NCBI RefSeq assembly: GCF_000003195.3
Contig: NC_012876.2
Coordinates: 59,948,407-60,012,406 of the forward strand
DNA: 64,000 nt
Direction: 5' to 3'
From: Sorghum bicolor
Taxonomy: Eukaryota > Streptophyta > Magnoliopsida > Poales > Poaceae
Of this stretch, positions 20,403 through 32,392 are shown piece by piece. The position numbers and the translations under genes are program-made. The notes under the pieces are model-generated. The model was not told where the DNA came from, did no database searches, and was given only the letters and a program-made list of their open reading frames with translations. Each line of letters starts with the position of its first letter. Position 1 is the stretch's first letter.

Positions 20403-22130
20403 GGGGAAAATCCATGGCGAGGCGCGCAGGTTCACCCTAGCTAGAGAACAAGTGGCCACTCCCACACCTAGGAAGCAAACCAACTGAGCTATGGACTCTC
20501 TCCCCTCTTCTCCCAACAAAAATCTGCGGCTTCTTGGCTGAAGTGGATGGGCGCTGACGTGTTTGGTCCTTCACGGAAAAGTACGACACCCCGTCAAGGC
20601 CAATCTTCTATCTCCAACAATCGTCACCTAAAATACAAGAGCCATTTGTCTTTTGGGTAGCGCTACAGGTAAAAAGCTCCATACCTATTTTTAGTCTTCT
20701 TCAACAACCAGATCTAAAAGACAACACTCTCTGCAAATGAGTCTCGAGGAGAGAGGATACCCAAATTTGGGTTATGCCTCTCCTGGTACCCAAAGTGGGT
20801 CTTCTATATGAGTACTCTGTTGGAGGCTATAGATATTGTGTTAGAGATCCATTTTGGATTTGGTTCCCAAATAAGTCTGCTGTTGGCATCTAGAAAGCCG
20901 CTGCTATCTGCAATTCTGCATCTTCCTCGGGTCATCGAAAGAAACCTGAGCTGGTGAACGCATGACTAATTTACAACAGCTCTAGTCTGCATCCAATCTA
21001 AGTATTCCGCACACATATATGTATAAGATTAGATTGTGCTCATCATGTACTAAACCTATAAATAAGATCCTATTCTACATGAAGTACATATGTCAATGCA
21101 CGCCTAATTGAGATGTATGCAAATGCAACAGGGGCATGGAATTGGAGAGACCTTCGTACGTTCTCCAATCCATCTATGCTTGTGAAGGGGATCGGATGAG
21201 GTAGATCTGATGTAAATGCTGATGGGTGGAAAGCTAGCAAAAGGGACCGGATCGAGTAGCTGCTAGCTCGCTCGCTTTATGCACGCGCGCGCGGGCGCGG
21301 GGCACACACGGCTTGCTCGCATGATCGACAGTAGATCGATGACAGAGGCACCGCACGCACGCGCACGCCGGCACGCCTGCCGGCCGCCGTCCCAGCCGCC
21401 GGCCATGAACTCGATCGATCATGCATTAATTCCCTCTCCGCGTACGCGCCACTACTAGCTAGCTAGCTCGATGCATGACATGATCACTCACTCCGATCCA
21501 TCGTCGTACGTTAGTTGTGTCTCGTCGTCCGCTCCGGCCGTCGTGTTTCACTCATTGTACTGCTGCTTTTAATTTGCCTTTGCTTTGCCGAGATCGATCG
21601 ACGATTAGCTAGTGCGGTTGTGGGGGCGCCGCCGCGCCCGCGCCCGCGCCGGTCATCTCCAACCCATGCATCCGCCTTAGCTTGCACATGCATAGCCACC
21701 TACCGTGCCTGTTGTGCCGTACGTCGTGTCCACTCGATCCACATCCGTGCGTCCAGCAAAGCCATCCAAGAAAGCTATACTGTACTATATATACATACAT
21801 AATTACATATACACGAGTGAGTACATAACAGTGCAGATTATATATGCATCATGAACTTGTCACGTAAGAAACACACACACACACACACAGCTCCATCGAT
21901 CTCCGTTATTGATATCCTATAGTTATACTAGTTCACGTATGTACGATCCGCACTACTCGGATACTGTCAAAGTTAGGTCTGATCTGTCGCGCACGATCCA
22001 TCGAGCTACTAGCTTTCTCCAATTTCCTTCTCTTATTAATTATTCTTTTCTGACTTTGTGATCAAGTAACCGCGTGATACCTGTAGCATGCATCTTATGT
22101 ACACTAGCTATATTTATAATGCTAAATATT
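20403..22130. other. Intergenic DNA, GC-rich patch and microsatellite
   Basis: No supported gene. A segment about 20611-20840 has inverted ends built on ATCTCCAACA, a probable MITE. The zone 21230-21760 is GC-rich and contains a 95-codon frame that looks like a secreted peptide but lacks an ATG. A (CA)n run of about 20 bases lies near 21870-21890. Confidence 0.45.
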
Positions 22131-22310
22131 ATACTCCGTTCAAAAAAAAGTGTAAATCTCATTTTTCAAAAAGTCAAATAATCTTTAACTTTGACCAAAT
22201 TTATAGGAGATGTTGTCTATAGTTGGATCTCTAAATAAGTTTATTATGAAAATATATTTCATGACTAATCTAAATAATGCTTATTACACAATAAAAACAT
22301 CAGCACTTTT
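22131..22310. mobile_element. Stowaway-like MITE fragment
   Basis: It begins ATACTCCGTTCAAAAAAAAG, like the left end of grass Stowaway MITEs, and has the usual interior TTTGACCAAATTTATAGG. The right end is missing where the next element starts at 22311. Confidence 0.5.
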
Positions 22311-22619
22311 GGCCTTGTTTCGTTTCTCACCTAAAAGTTTACATCCTATCCTATCTAATGTTTAGACACATGCATAAAGTATTAAATATAGACTAAAAAT
22401 AATTAATTGCATAGATTATGACTAATTTGCAAGACGAATCTTTTAAGCCTAATTAGTCCATAATTTAACAATAAAGTGCTACAGTAACACCTAAGGTAAT
22501 GATAGATTAATTAGGTTTAATAAATTCTACAATTTATTTTTTATTAGTATTTGAACATCATAAAACCCTATATGACAGCCCAAATGTTTACCAATACCCT
22601 CTAAGACTAAACAATGCCC
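22311..22619. mobile_element. Tourist-like MITE, diverged GGCCTTGTTT family member
   Basis: It opens GGCCTTGTTTCGTTTCTC and closes GACTAAACAATGCCC, with the family interior ACACATGCATAAAGTATTAA and AGACGAATCTTTTAAGCC. It is longer than its relatives (about 309 bp) because of a partly duplicated middle. No clean target duplication is seen. Confidence 0.6.
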
Positions 22620-22842
22620 TGCAGTTACGTCGTACGAAGAATGAAACAAGTACTTCACTAATGGAACATGCATGAAAATGACCTTTGCACAAATGATAAT
22701 TCTCCTTTCCGACACAGTGATTTGTCTGGTGGGCGCTAAAGTATATGTACATCCAAAAGCTGCATGCTACCGGGCCAGTGCCATGGCAAAATCACGAACA
22801 GGGAGATGGACACGCGTCAAGCCTCGGTTGGCTTTCAATGCC

Positions 22843-22849
22843 TATAAAT
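22843..22849 (+). promoter_or_regulatory. TATA box of the long Pro/Lys-rich protein gene
   Basis: TATAAAT within ATGCCTATAAATCACCC, 113 bases before the ATG at 22962. Confidence 0.6.
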
Positions 22850-22961
22850 CACCCATGCCGTCCATGCCATCTGTGCACAACAAGCGTCCGCAGCTTGCAC
22901 TGGAGATCGAATAGATAGAGATTGGAGTGAGATCAAGCGCCCATCTGGACTGGTGGCGACC

Positions 22962-23639
22962 ATGAGGTCCGGACTCCTCTCACTATGTTTCCACTTAGCC
23001 CTAGCCATTACACTGGCTACAAGTGTTCCTGACCTTGTTCATAGTAGGGTGATTGATCTAAAGCTACAACCCAAACCAATACCGCAACCTGAACCAAAGC
23101 CTGCACCACAACCAGACCCAAAGCCAGAACCCAAGCCAACACCGCAGCCTGACCCAAAACCCACACCACAACCAGACCCAAAGCCAGAACCCAAGCCGGC
23201 ACCACAGCCTGAACCAAAGCCCGCACCACAACCAGATCCAAAGCCAGAACCTAAACCGACACCGCAACCAAAACCAAAACCTACACCACAACCAGACCCA
23301 CAACCAGAACCAAAACCCACACCACAACCAGACCCAAAACCGGAACCTAAACCCACACCACAACCAGATCCAAAGCCCGAGCCAAAACCAACACCACAGC
23401 CACCCTCCTCGCAACCTGAACCAAAGCCCGAGCCTGAGCCAAGCCCCAAACCTACGCCAGAACCTAAACCTCAGCTGGAGCCTCAACCAAGCCCAAAACC
23501 CCAACCTGAACCATCCAAGCCAGAGCCCCAGCCAAGGCCCAAACCTACACCAGAGCCAAAACCCCAACCAGAACCATCGAAACCAGAGCCACCGTCTCTT
23601 CCACCACCCATTGGCGCGGGCCTCATGGAAGGGAACTAA
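22962..23639 (+). CDS. Secreted Pro/Lys/Glu/Gln-rich repeat protein (long copy)
   Basis: The first ATG is at 22962; a frame extension three codons upstream would need GTG, so 225 residues are called. Residues 1 to about 25 form a signal peptide ([20 protein letters not shown]). After [10 protein letters not shown] the protein is almost wholly a two-residue Pro-X alternation organised in blocks such as [15 protein letters not shown], with a later block rich in [11 protein letters not shown] and a C-terminal [16 protein letters not shown]. No cysteine and no globular domain follow. It is the longer relative of the protein at 7320, with the same layout, TATAAAT promoter and AATAAA context. Extracellular or cell-wall location is inferred from the signal peptide and composition; function unknown. 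It could be a salivary-type or TonB-like repeat only by composition, not by homology. Confidence 0.82.
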   Translation: MRSGLLSLCFHLALAITLATSVPDLVHSRVIDLKLQPKPIPQPEPKPAPQPDPKPEPKPTPQPDPKPTPQPDPKPEPKPAPQPEPKPAPQPDPKPEPKPTPQPKPKPTPQPDPQPEPKPTPQPDPKPEPKPTPQPDPKPEPKPTPQPPSSQPEPKPEPEPSPKPTPEPKPQLEPQPSPKPQPEPSKPEPQPRPKPTPEPKPQPEPSKPEPPSLPPPIGAGLMEGN

Positions 23640-23879
23640 GAGGAGCATAGTGGCACAGATCAACGTGCATACCACCTACAGCTTTAGGCTATGACTAGTA
23701 CTATGTGTAAGAGTGAGTTCTCTCTTTATATATAGTAATATATAGAGAGAGTGTGTGTACTACTGTCGTACTATGTATGGACGATGTGTGTGCCAACCTT
23801 TTCCCGTGTGTTTCCATCAGCATGCATCCATGATCCATCATCCATGTATATGCTTTGGTAAGTTTGTGTATCATCAATG

Positions 23880-23885
23880 AATAAA
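23880..23885 (+). terminator. Putative polyadenylation signal
   Basis: AATAAA within CAATGAATAAAAG, about 240 bases after the stop codon of the long repeat-protein gene. Confidence 0.5.
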
Positions 23886-23899
23886 AGAAACAAGCCTTA

Positions 23900-26585
23900 T
23901 GTGTCTTGTTTCCATACTTACCTTAGCCATTGTTTTTTCTCTGTTTCTCTAAAATTGGGCAAACACAAGATTCATTGCCTGTTATCATTGATATTGCAGG
24001 GAGTTCTAAACAATCTAAGATAGCAAAGTATACTCTCTGATTAATGATGAGACTGATATTTTTTGGTCAATGGGCGTCTGATTCAACAACAGTATCTCAT
24101 TTATTTCCAGTTAGTTAGTAATGGTACGTTGCTTCGTTTTCAATTTTTGAAGCTGAAATAAAACGCAGAATGTGCGATCAGAACAAGGAATACAGCTGAA
24201 TTCATGGTGGGGTTAACTAAGGCTATATAGGCCAAGACCAAGAGAAGATACCTATGGGCCGATTCAAATGGGAAATATGACCCACTATGCTTAACAAGGC
24301 CAGACGACCCAACTCAACCGCACATGCATGCTGCCAATTTTCATTCAAACGCCGTAGTACCTGCACACAAACTAAAATAAGTAAATAACAATCTATACTA
24401 GCTAGAAAATAAGAAATCAAGGATTGCAGTACACCCAAATTTAAAGAGATACTGTGGGTTTTTTCATATATAAAGTATTACAGTATTTAGTGTTTGTATA
24501 TAGTATTTGTAGGGCACACCTATATATATAGTATTTGTATATACCTCTTGATCTCCTTTAATTAGTATGGCAACACACTAAGTGTGTATCAACGTGCACG
24601 TCAACTTTAGAGATATAGAATTGCAGTACAGTGGGCTACTGTCTCCTTTGGTTCTAATAATTCAGATAAGAAGAGGAGAGAAATGCAAATGCCCTACGTA
24701 CACCCATGACTAGTCTGCTGCATCCTGCATGCATGCATCCATAACCATGACTTTTGACTGGCTTCAACTTGCCCGGCCCGGTCATCAGTCAAGCATCAAA
24801 TTCTCACCAATGCAAGTATAATAGCATATATGTATAATGATATAAAACGCCATACCTCCACATGCTCCCTCCTGCTACATAGTATATTACTACGTTTATT
24901 TTTAGATAACTAAAATTTGACTTTAGTTTATGCCCAGACACCGCACAAGGACGCTTCTTTTTGTGCTTATGTCGTCAAACAAAAATTTTGATGTCAGGAG
25001 GATCCATGTCTCCGGCAGCTAATAATTCCTTCTAGAAGCTTGCATTGCTTGCCCACTCTCAGTCTCAGCTCCCGGCTGATTAGAAAAAGGTTGATCCGCA
25101 AATCTAACAAAAGCACAAAAAAGCCTAGCCTTTACTCAGCCCAAGGACCAGCTACGCTCAAAATGAATCTGATTCTAGAGTACTGGTTACTCACTATATA
25201 GTTTTGTATCTATATGCCTGCCACATAAATCAATCTGAAACCATGCCTCTTGCTGATGTGCTATTCAGAGCAAGAAAAGTCTCTGCTACCCGTACCTACA
25301 TGCTTCAACTAGTTTATTCATTCCTCCTGTTAGAGATCATGTATAGCCATTATGTTGTTTCCAACTAAATTATCTCTGAATCAATTCAAGCCTTTACCCC
25401 TCTGGCCACTTTGTACTCTTGTTTAAACACCTACGCCTCATCTTACGTAATTTCGATTACGTATACATAGCACTCCTTTACAGCATCAGCAAGACAGCAA
25501 TTCAGCATTAAGCAAAAACAATCATGATTTGAAACCTCTGCATAATATGGACCACTTGCTCATTACCTATTACTATATCTCCAGGCTCCTGCAACCATTT
25601 AACATGGTTATACTAGCAGTAGCAAGCAGCTAGCTGCTAGAACCAGTGCATCCACTGAACCTACAGAAGATGTAAAGATATTGTTGTGGTTTCCTCCAAA
25701 AAAAGGAGATTATTGTTGGGCAGCCCATCAACATTGTTTGGGAGAACGAGGACCAATCATTCAAAGTTCAACCTTCTTACATGTTTATTAAAGGCGAGCT
25801 GTGCGCGTTAATTTGTTCAGTAAAGCTCATACTTTTCATAGCTATAATTAAACACTCCAAGTTGTGTTAACCTTATTATGGAACAATCAACTGACGATGA
25901 ATTACGCATGTGATGGATCTCTGTCCCATCTTGTAAAAGGATTGATGCTCGACGCCCAAATAAACAAAAAAACACATCCAAATGACATATAAATAGTCAT
26001 TTCAACTGATGACAGATCGAAGGTAACGCCAAAAATGTGACATTGATAATCATCCGGAGGGCTAGAACCTGAAAACCATGGTATGTTTATATGTAAATAA
26101 CAAACATGGTGTTGAAAAAAAAATCTACAGTGAATTTGTAAGTCAAATTAATTGAAATCTCTCTCCCATCTGATTGGATTGTTTGTGTATTATTAATTAG
26201 TTAGTGCTAGCTTCTCTGGTAACCTGGTTTTGTGGATGCACAGGCCTTAATTACTAACCAAGAATGAGGTTGGGAATAGGAGAGAGAGAACCAGTTCCGT
26301 CAAAAAATAGGAGAGAGAAGCAAACTGAGCTAAATTAAAGACTTAAGTTTCTTGCTTGAGTTCTGAGAGAGCCTGCTGATTACTCGAGTTTGACTCTCTG
26401 ACTCAATACAGGTGATTTCATTTACGGTTAATGTCTCTTTCAGTGTGCCTCTCAACAGCGAGACGACAACTATTGATTATAAAGCTAAATTAAGTCCTAA
26501 AAAATAGGATGAATGTGGAAATGCACTACAGATCAAAGGTGTGGGAACAGCAAAAACTATAATACTTGGGAACTAATACACAGGC
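23900..26585. other. Intergenic DNA, nothing recognised
   Basis: AT-rich with no frame above 100 codons, no splice-bounded coding text and no boundary-defined element. A poly-AT patch with TATATATAGTATTTGTA repeats lies at about 24490-24550. Confidence 0.5.
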
Positions 26586-26594
26586 TAGGACTAA

Positions 26595-27128
26595 GAGAGA
26601 TTTACCTATATGACCCTGAAAAAATGGCTCGTCCTTATATGGTCTTTATTTTTTGAACTTACCTCTATGGCCCTAAAACAAACTTTCATTACTTTTATAG
26701 CCTTGTGTCCGTTTTCAGCAGTTAACGGTGTTAAGTGGAGGGTAAAAAAGACCGTTTTGCCTCTGGCGTAAAAAATTACAGAGTTTTGTTTGTTTGTTGT
26801 ATATTTGGAGTAATATTTTAGAAAATAAATTCATATATAGTACGGGCATATTTGTCACAAAAAAATTGTATAGTTTTGTTTGTATATTATGTGTGAATTT
26901 ATTTACTAAATATTACTCCAAATATACAACAAACAAACAAATCTATGATTTTTTTACACCAGGGGCAAAATAGTCTTTTTACCTTCAGTTAACACCATTA
27001 ACTGCTGAAAACGGATGGAAGGCCATAGAAATAATAAAAGTTTATTTTAGGGTCACAGAGGTAAGTTCAAAAAAAATAGACCATATAAAGAAGAGCCATT
27101 TTTTTAGGGCCATACAGGTAAATCTCTC
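26595..27128. mobile_element. Long-TIR foldback element, 534 bp
   Basis: The left arm GAGAGATTTACCTATATGAC and the right end, read inverted, GAGAGATTTACCTGTATGGC continue as an inverted repeat of roughly 220 bp per arm (including TTAACGGTGTTAAGTGGAGG/inverse and a loop region around 26850-26880). Flanks are TAGGACTAA (26586-26594) and TAGAACTAA (27129-27137), a 9-bp duplication with one mismatch, as for Mutator-type elements. Noncoding. Confidence 0.8.
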
Positions 27129-27137
27129 TAGAACTAA

Positions 27138-27808
27138 AGTGTGAATGTTGTTTTATGATTGTGTGCCTGGGCTAATAAAATGAGAATTATCTATACAACA
27201 CTTATACAAATTACATGATATGATATTTATCATTTTCTTCTTGGAAATATTTGGTTTTTCTTGGCCATGTTAGTTACTTACAGTTATTGGTCAATAGGGG
27301 TTCGCTTGTCTAGCCGTACTTTTTCTACCAGCCAACAATGTTTTTCTCTAACAATAAATCAGTGAACTGTACTTTAAGACATGATTTTTTAGACAAACGA
27401 ACAAGCTTTAGAAGTTCAGATTTTCTTAAGAATGAATGATCTTCCCATATTTTATTCACTTAATTAGTTTATCTCTCCTTGTGTTCACTAGATGCATGCA
27501 GCTCCAGGTTGTGCTAATATATACTCAATAGTTACCTGTTTTCTTCCTACTTGTGTTGTGTGTTACTGATTACACCAACTCCTGAATGGAAGTTCGCTTC
27601 ATATTCTCAGGTTCAGCAAGTTTGCTTGAGATGATGTAGGATGCACATGTTCTTTGTTTTTTGGATCTCTTTTTATATTATTGCAACAGCTTCATAAATT
27701 AATCCCTTTGTTGCATTTAAACTCCTGATTGAGGAAGAAGAAAAATTCTAAAATTCTTAGGATTATTACCTTATCTCCAAATTACCACTTACCTTGTTGG
27801 ATTTATTA
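27138..27808. other. Intergenic DNA, nothing recognised
   Basis: AT-rich; no gene and no bounded repeat. Confidence 0.5.
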
Positions 27809-28072
27809 CTCCATCTATCCCCAAAAGACTATTTGTTTCTAGTTTTTTCTAGCTCCTAACTCAAATTATCTTAAGTTTCACTAAGTTTATTGAGAAGAGC
27901 AAACATTTATAACCCCAAATATGTAAACCCTGAAAATATATTTTACTATGAATCCAACCACACTGGTATCATAAATATTGATATATTTTTGTATAAACTT
28001 GATCAGATTTAGGATATAGTTTGACATAGGGCAAAGCAAGAAATAGAGTCTTTTAAGGGTGAATTGAGGGAG
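27809..28072. mobile_element. Stowaway-like MITE
   Basis: Ends CTCCATCTATCCCCAAAAGA and (inverted) CTCCCTCAATTCACCCTTAA with TA on both sides (27807-27808, 28073-28074). Interior has TTTCACTAAGTTTATTGAGA. Confidence 0.7.
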
Positions 28073-28160
28073 TATTTACTATTGATCCTAAAAGTATATA
28101 TTACATGATAAGATACAAAATTACATAATAAATCTTTTAGTTAGTACAATTTCACATATA

Positions 28161-28346
28161 CTCTACGTTCCAAAAAAAGACTTGATGTTGTAAGATTTTT
28201 GAGACATATTACTGCTCAATTGAAATTACCCATGCATGTACCCTTATTTGTTAACAGTGGCCCAACCTAGTTTGAAGAGTTAAAAAATCAAGTTTCTAGA
28301 ATAAATTTTGAATCTTAAAATATCAAGTTTTCTAGGACAGAGGGGG
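28161..28346. mobile_element. Stowaway-like MITE
   Basis: Ends CTCTACGTTCCAAAAAAAGA and (inverted) CCCCCTCTGTCCTAGAAAAC, both flanked by TA (28159-28160, 28347-28348). Confidence 0.65.
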
Positions 28347-28348
28347 TA

Positions 28349-29334
28349 GCATGCAGCTTAAAAAAATGTTTCAAATATGGAGCGTCCAATTATGAAATTA
28401 ACCTAAAATTGTACGACTTTATCCAATTCAGAGGCATGCAGCTCTAATTGTTAACATCAAAGTAATTAAATGCAAATCATCAAAATGACGAAGTTAAATG
28501 CCAACTTCTTAGAAAAGAGACTGTGGCCGATAAGCCATGGCAGAAAGTATTGTTAGCTGATTTGTTGTGAGAGAAAAATATTGTTGAATGACTGATAGAT
28601 TCGACTGATAAGCTCAAGAATAAGACAGGCTAGAGAGTAAGGATTGCGTGGTAAAACAAGGTATATCTATGCCGTGCCTCTTCATGCATCCATTATTAAC
28701 CGTGCAGTGTGCATATGCACTGGGCTTTCTGACAACCAGTAACAATTGCATAGTATATATATGGTTTCAAGAACATTATGCCGCGCCGGCCCTTCTATTT
28801 GTGTGGAACCAACAGATCATACATGCCTTATTAGTGTCTGGCGGCCTTTCCAGATTGTCTCTGGTGCAAGACAGGTTAATCTACAATTTGCAGTGCTTAC
28901 TGAAAATGCTTCAATTGATTTGCAAATATATATACAGTCAATTTAGTAACTAAATTAATGAATTCATAAAAATGGCCCCCAAGTAGATCTTTTCATGCAT
29001 GCATGAATTACCGATATGTACATCAGGAGCTGGGAGTACAGCCTTTCTCAGAGGCTATATGTGTTGTTTAAGCAAAACAAGCACATGCAAATCATGATGC
29101 TATTAAGTAAAACAACCTTTTCAATACATGGATCACACTATACTACTTTAATTGAGCACCAAAGAGCATGATAATTCCAAACTTGATACATGCATGCACC
29201 CTGTAATAAGATACACCGGTGCATGCATGAAGAAGCATATAGGTGTCCATAGATGAGCTTTGGCAGGGCATGCAGAAGATGGATAGGCTTGGTCATATTC
29301 AACAAGTTCAACGTGCACCTGATCATCAGATACG
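28349..29334. other. Downstream flank of the ERF gene
   Basis: No other gene found. The zone below 29334 is the expected 3' untranslated region of the minus-strand ERF gene. A frame at 28648-28953 has no supporting features. Confidence 0.45.
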
Positions 29335-29730
29335 CTAATTATTTTTCCCGTCGCCACCCTTGAGCATCTCCTGCAGCACCTGGTCGTCCAGGTACTCCAG
29401 CTCGATCACCTGCCGGCCGCCGCCGCTTCCTCCTCCTCCTCCTCCTCCTCCCTGCTGCTGCTGCTGCTGATGCTGCTGGCGGGAAGACGACGACGACCCG
29501 CCACCGCGCACGTAGTTGCGCGCCTCGGCGGGGAAGTTGAGCACGGCGAGGTGGCCGCGCATGGCGTACGCCGCGCGGTCGTAGGCCCTCGCGGCCTCCT
29601 CAGCGGTGTCGAAGGTGCCGAGCCACACGCGCACGCTCTGCCGGCTGGAGTCGCGGATCTCGGCGGCGAACTTGCCCGACGGCCGGCGCCGCACGCCGCG
29701 GTACTTGGTTGGCTCGCCGCCGTCGTCCAT
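29335..29730 (-). CDS. Small AP2/ERF transcription factor, group IX (ERF096/098-like)
   Basis: A 131-residue intronless nuclear regulator. Residues 9-67 are a single AP2/ERF domain: [50 protein letters not shown]. This is followed by a Ser/Gln/Gly-rich linker (poly-Gln about 86-93, poly-Gly about 94-105) and a C-terminal acidic motif [16 protein letters not shown] (108-123). That motif is the EDLL activation motif of the small group IXc ERFs, which respond to jasmonate/ethylene or pathogens and bind GCC boxes. An activator role is therefore expected. Unusual: the position normally Trp in PWGK is Ser (residue 18, codon TCG). Start chosen at the only upstream ATG (29728-29730). A TATA-like TTAAATA lies about 255 bases upstream on the same strand. 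Confidence 0.93.
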   Translation of the reverse strand: MDDGGEPTKYRGVRRRPSGKFAAEIRDSSRQSVRVWLGTFDTAEEAARAYDRAAYAMRGHLAVLNFPAEARNYVRGGGSSSSSRQQHQQQQQQGGGGGGGGSGGGRQVIELEYLDDQVLQEMLKGGDGKNN

Positions 29731-29982
29731 CGATCACAGTGGTCCTAAGATAACTGATGTTATATGCAAATCTCGACTAGCTAGCTTGATCAATCATCCG
29801 GATCTATGAGGATCGATCTGTTAACCCTAACTAGATTACACGGCACTGCACCACAAGTGCACAAGTGTTGAAGCTAGCGTGCATGCATGCAGCGGCAAGA
29901 ACAAGCTAGCTATAGTTTGTGTGGTTTTGCTGCTGCTGCTTGTGTTGTGTTGTGATGTGATGGCGATAGTGTAGTGGCGCCG

Positions 29983-29989
29983 TATTTAA
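29983..29989 (-). promoter_or_regulatory. TATA-like element of the ERF gene
   Basis: On the minus strand the sequence reads CACCTTAAATACGGC; TTAAATA lies about 255 bases upstream of the start codon in an otherwise GC-mixed promoter. Confidence 0.5.
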
Positions 29990-31515
29990 GGTGAGTAGCT
30001 AGCCCTCACAAACCCTAGCTTAGCTAATGGAAGGTCATGGCTCGTGTGACAATTAAAGGAAAAGATGCGGATTCTCGCGGTGGATGGAAAAGAGAGATTG
30101 TGGAAGACGGGGCCCTCAGCTCACTCTCTTTTCAGAAGCTATTTGTGCGTGTGTGTATATATATGTAATTTTTAAGAACAACACTAATGAAGAATTTTCT
30201 TTAAAAGTTGGTTGTATCATTTAGCAAATCAGCTCGTCTATGCAATATGCTGGGCTTGAATGCGCTGTACGTGGACGGTCATCGTAATATGGTCTTTGCC
30301 TAGTTTCTTATTAATTGTTGGCACACAATTAAGCACAAGGTTCATCTATATTATATGTCCTTGATCTTGCCACACTGCACTAGAATTCTGAAAAACAAAT
30401 AAGCAAGAATGGAGCAACTGTGCCAGAGTTATTAGAGGTTTACTAGGTGATTTGATTTGACATCACTACCCTAGAATAGACGACTATATAACTGCAGGCT
30501 CAAAAACCTCATCGCTGCCGCTGCAAACCAAAGCGGCAGTACATTGATCGATAAGGTTTCAGAAAACCTAAAAACAAGATAAAAAAAGAGCTGGAAAAAA
30601 TAGCAAAGTATTTTTTTTATGACTATGAGAGACCCCACCAGGCACCAGCTAGCAACACAGTTACTTAATTTTTTAATTCAATATTACTGTCAGTTCATAG
30701 CTAAAACCAGTAGTGATGGGCCGCCAACCGCCACTTTCACTGTTAGTTTTTAACCGGCAATGATGGGGTCGGCAGTGAAAATCAATTATGTAGTAGTTCA
30801 TGTTCTTCTACCACTAAGAATCTTACACTCAAATTTCTACTTGTACTTCTCAAACATATAGTACTAGAGAATATGCATACGGCCGGGGATTGTAACTAAA
30901 TTCAGCATATTTAATCTGGTGGTGATGAGAGGTAGACAGTATTTAGTTTATGTGCTTATGGTTAAACCTCGTGTTTGAATTGCTAGATTGAATAGTTTAT
31001 GATGACAAATTGTGGGACAGGGGTACGTAGCTAGCTTGATTATGTTATAGTAACGCGGGACAGGGGTAAGTAGATTATATATATTGACTAGTGGTGCGTA
31101 GATTCGTAGGTTGATGGAATATGGATGCATGTCACATGCATTCTACTCCCAAGTCTGAACGTTCCAAATTATTAGCCAGAACCAGCCAGCCATTTAGAAA
31201 TATTTTTCTCTCACAACAAATACTAACTGTTTTTACAGCCAACCAAACACCTCCAGCCCTTTTTATAATTTTAATAGAGTTAAGAAAAAAATATAATTAT
31301 ATGTAAGCTCAATAAAAAATTATCAAAATATTTGATAGGGAATTGAATAAAATTAATATAGTGTTGTAGATGTTAGTGTGTGTTTCTGTGAGCTTGATCA
31401 AAAATTTAAAAGTTAATTTAGGATAAAACTAAATTGTGATTACATACACACATGCACGTTCCGTTGGACGATTAATAAATTGTTTCAAAAATTTAAAAGT
31501 TATTTAGGACATGTG
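29990..31515. other. Intergenic DNA upstream of the ERF gene
   Basis: No gene. A zone near 30480-30780 has CACTACC/GGCAGT and ATCGCTGCCG/AGCGGCAGT motifs with a possible CACTA-type subterminal flavour, but no CACTA ends can be set. Confidence 0.4.
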
Positions 31516-31523
31516 TGTGTGAC

Positions 31524-32384
31524 CACTGGCGGACCCAGTATATGGACATGGGTGTACAAATGTACACCCAATAATTTTGAGAAAAAAATTACAGGCACTA
31601 TACATTTGTATGTATTGTACATATAAGTAGACCAAATTATGTATATTTGAGCCAAGTAAAGGAGTGTTTGATTGGAGGGACTAAAGCTCAATAGGTATTG
31701 TAACTATAACAATTAATGTCTAATTATAGACTAATTAGGCTTAAAAAATTATCCCGCAAATTATTCTCTAACTGTGTTTTTAGTTTCATAAATAGTCTAT
31801 ATTCAATACTTCGTGCATATGTCCAAACATTCGATGTGATATAGACTAAAGTTTAATATGGGTAACCAAACAGGGCCTAAGAGTAAAAAAGTCATGTTTC
31901 TTGCCTCCTCGCCTCCACCATCTAGTTGGGTCTGACTGCTAGCTCAAGAAGCAAACTCACAGGGGAACCAACCAACCAGGAGTGATGCCCTCTGCTCGTC
32001 CGTGACGGTGCCTCAAGCACTTGCCCTTTCTACTTGAACTCACCTTTTCCAATTGACCAAAAAACTTTGTTCCCCACCTGCACCGCTCGGCCACCTAGGG
32101 TTTGATTTCAATGGCATCGGCACAAAGTCGACACCAGTAGGCGGCACGACAGCCGCACAGAGAACATACCATGACACAAATAAATTTGTAATGTTCCTTT
32201 ATCAGTTGAGACTTCACAAATACTATGTATTAACTAATTAATTGTACGAATGTACTTTATACTCAAGTACTGTTTGCTTTAAATTGATGGACATTTAGTA
32301 CATAGTATGCTATAATGGTTTGGTTCTTATGTGTATTTATATACACCATGTACACCCAATCTTCAATTCCTGCGTCCGCCACTG
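31524..32384. mobile_element. hAT-type element, 861 bp, with an 8-bp duplication
   Basis: It starts CACTGGCGGACCCAG and ends CTGCGTCCGCCACTG; inverted, the right end is CAGTGGCGGACGCAG. Flanks are the exact 8-bp repeat TGTGTGAC (31516-31523, 32385-32392). The subterminal zones share GGGTGTACA. No transposase frame survives. A Tourist-like MITE sits inside it (31660-31877), and a short GC-rich insert of host-like text occurs at about 31890-32170. Confidence 0.8.
31660..31877. mobile_element. Tourist-like MITE nested in the hAT element
   Basis: Opens AGGAGTGTTTGATTGGAGG, closes AACCAAACAGGGCC; interior TCTAATTATAGACTAATTAG as in the copy at 6172-6381. The right flank is TAA, and TAA also precedes the left end. 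Confidence 0.65.
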
Positions 32385-32392
32385 TGTGTGAC

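Noticed and set aside
21515..21802. Possible small secreted peptide of 95 residues
   Set aside because: The frame has a hydrophobic N-terminal run but starts at TTG with no ATG, no TATA in position and no conserved tail.
23064..23675. 203-codon antisense frame over the long repeat-protein gene
   Set aside because: The two-residue Pro-X repeat leaves other frames free of stops; the product is a Trp/Leu/Gly-rich repetition mirroring the sense repeats, without its own promoter or family.
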